Shown here one piece after another: positions 38,305-39,183 of a stretch of DNA of 39,183 nt. Under the pieces are notes generated by a model. It was given only the letters and a program-made list of their open reading frames with translations, was not told the DNA's origin and ran no database searches. The translations under genes were made by a program, and so were the position numbers. Within the stretch, counting starts at the first letter, position 1, and every line of letters starts with the position of its first letter. The DNA is from Prorocentrum cordatum (lineage: Eukaryota; Sar; Dinophyceae; Prorocentrales; Prorocentraceae). Location: assembly GCA_963575745.1 (NCBI GenBank), contig CAUYUJ010018542.1, positions 120,001 to 159,183 of the forward strand. Direction: 5' to 3'.

Positions 38305-39041
38305 GTCGTCCTCGTCGATGCTCCCCGCCGCCGCCGCCCGCCGCCGCAGGCGCCGGCGATGGCCCAGAAAAGGAAACCGTCGTCCCCGCCGCCGCCGCCA
38401 GCCGCCGCCGACGCAAGCGCCGGCCCGAGAAGAGGGGAAGCAGGGGAGGAAGGGAGGGGGGGTCCGGTTTCCCCCCCCCCTCCACCTCCGAGCGACCACA
38501 GAACGCGATCTTTCGTACGAAGGAATCTCAGGTTGAAGTGATCGCGTTTTGGGACCTTCGGCCTCACGGCTCCATCGTTCAATGCCCCATCTGTGTGCCG
38601 CCGATCGTGCCGCCCGCCTTCTCGTGACGGCGTGCGGGGGCAATCACGTCGGAGACAGTTCCCCTCTTTCGGTCTGGGCCGCCGCCAGGCCCCAGGACAA
38701 TCCAACAATCCAAAAATGGAACAGGTTGAAGAGCCGGTCCCTGGGAGTCACGTTCAGGAACAAATCCGGAAGACGCCGCGTGTCTGGCGTCGGGTCGGAT
38801 CGGGACTTCGGCGTCGGATCGGGCCGGGCCAGCCGGAACCAGTGTCCCATGAACCCTGAGGGCGGGCGGGGGGGACGGAGGCGCCCGCTCACCTCCCCAG
38901 ACATCCTCGCGCCTCGAGTCTGGCCGTGTTCGGCCTCTGGGGGGCCGTAAGTAACCGGGCCGCCCCGAATTGTAGAACATGACGAACGAACAACACACAC
39001 CCGTACCCCATAGGGAGGTCGGAGGGAGGAGGACTGGCTAT
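38305..39041. other. No gene recognised
   Basis: GCC-rich at first (38320-38415), then mixed. A word pair shared with 37775-37925 is the only structure seen. Confidence 0.4.
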
Positions 39042-39124
39042 GGCTATGGGCGCGGGTTGTCGGACCCCTGGGGAGGCTTCCGTCCGAGCGGGGGCCCCAC
39101 ATCCGACAACACGCACCCATAGCC
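39042..39124. repeat. 23-bp inverted repeat, 37-nt loop
   Basis: Left arm 39042-39064 (begins GGCTATGGG, ends TTGTCGGA) pairs with 39102-39124 (begins TCCGACAA, ends CCCATAGCC), matching at 21 of 23 positions. The loop also carries a CCCC/GGGG pair, so a long hairpin could form. Function unknown. Confidence 0.8.
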
Positions 39125-39183
39125 CCTTCCGTCCCCCCACTGGGTATGGGTGTGTACTGCTCGCTCGTCAGAGCAACTGCCTC

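Overview
This window is nuclear DNA of a dinoflagellate, most plausibly a GC-rich, repeat-rich lineage such as Prorocentrum (the genus is inference). Two relics of the dinoflagellate spliced leader (DinoSL) lie at 5081-5101 and 21936-21957. The non-LTR retroelements, the protist-type channel and the very high GC fit the same assignment. There are two assembly gaps of 100 N (20221-20320 and 31584-31683), both inside simple repeats.

Layout. 1-5101 (minus) is a nearly complete but frameshifted LINE. In element order it has a DinoSL relic, ORF1 with a zinc ribbon and coiled coil, an APE-type endonuclease, a reverse transcriptase, a zinc knuckle and an RNase H domain that runs off the left edge. 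5103-16300 is repeat territory: a 77/78-bp minisatellite with a 310-bp higher-order period (8970-9700), a 1.85-kb A/C-rich ACATA-type array (9715-11560), a dispersed repeat family, a MITE-like palindromic insertion with a 6-bp target duplication (13188-13411) and a CA array. An RNase H scrap lies near 16200.

18187-21957 (minus) holds the best host gene, a six-transmembrane cation channel of the CNG/HCN/KCNH type. A 677-residue open frame carries S1-S6, a pore without the GYG filter and a degenerate cyclic-nucleotide-binding fold. A putative first exon lies at 21683-21833 behind a DinoSL relic; the interval between them is tandem repeats plus a gap. 22000-25200 is a very GC-rich block with no gene I can name.

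25600-29233 and 35497-37320 hold further LINE fragments: an endonuclease on minus, and two 3' parts on plus with RNase H and a C-terminal Cys-rich domain. They sit between long (CTC/GAG)n microsatellites. The rest is microsatellite (TCC, ACT, CAC, CGA), an 83-bp repeat family (34640-35215) and two strong hairpins (36302-36435 and 39042-39124).

There is no operon-like organisation. The working relationship visible here is between trans-splicing (DinoSL), retroposition (LINEs and a possible retroposed channel ancestor) and expansion of simple repeats beside or inside retroelement copies.
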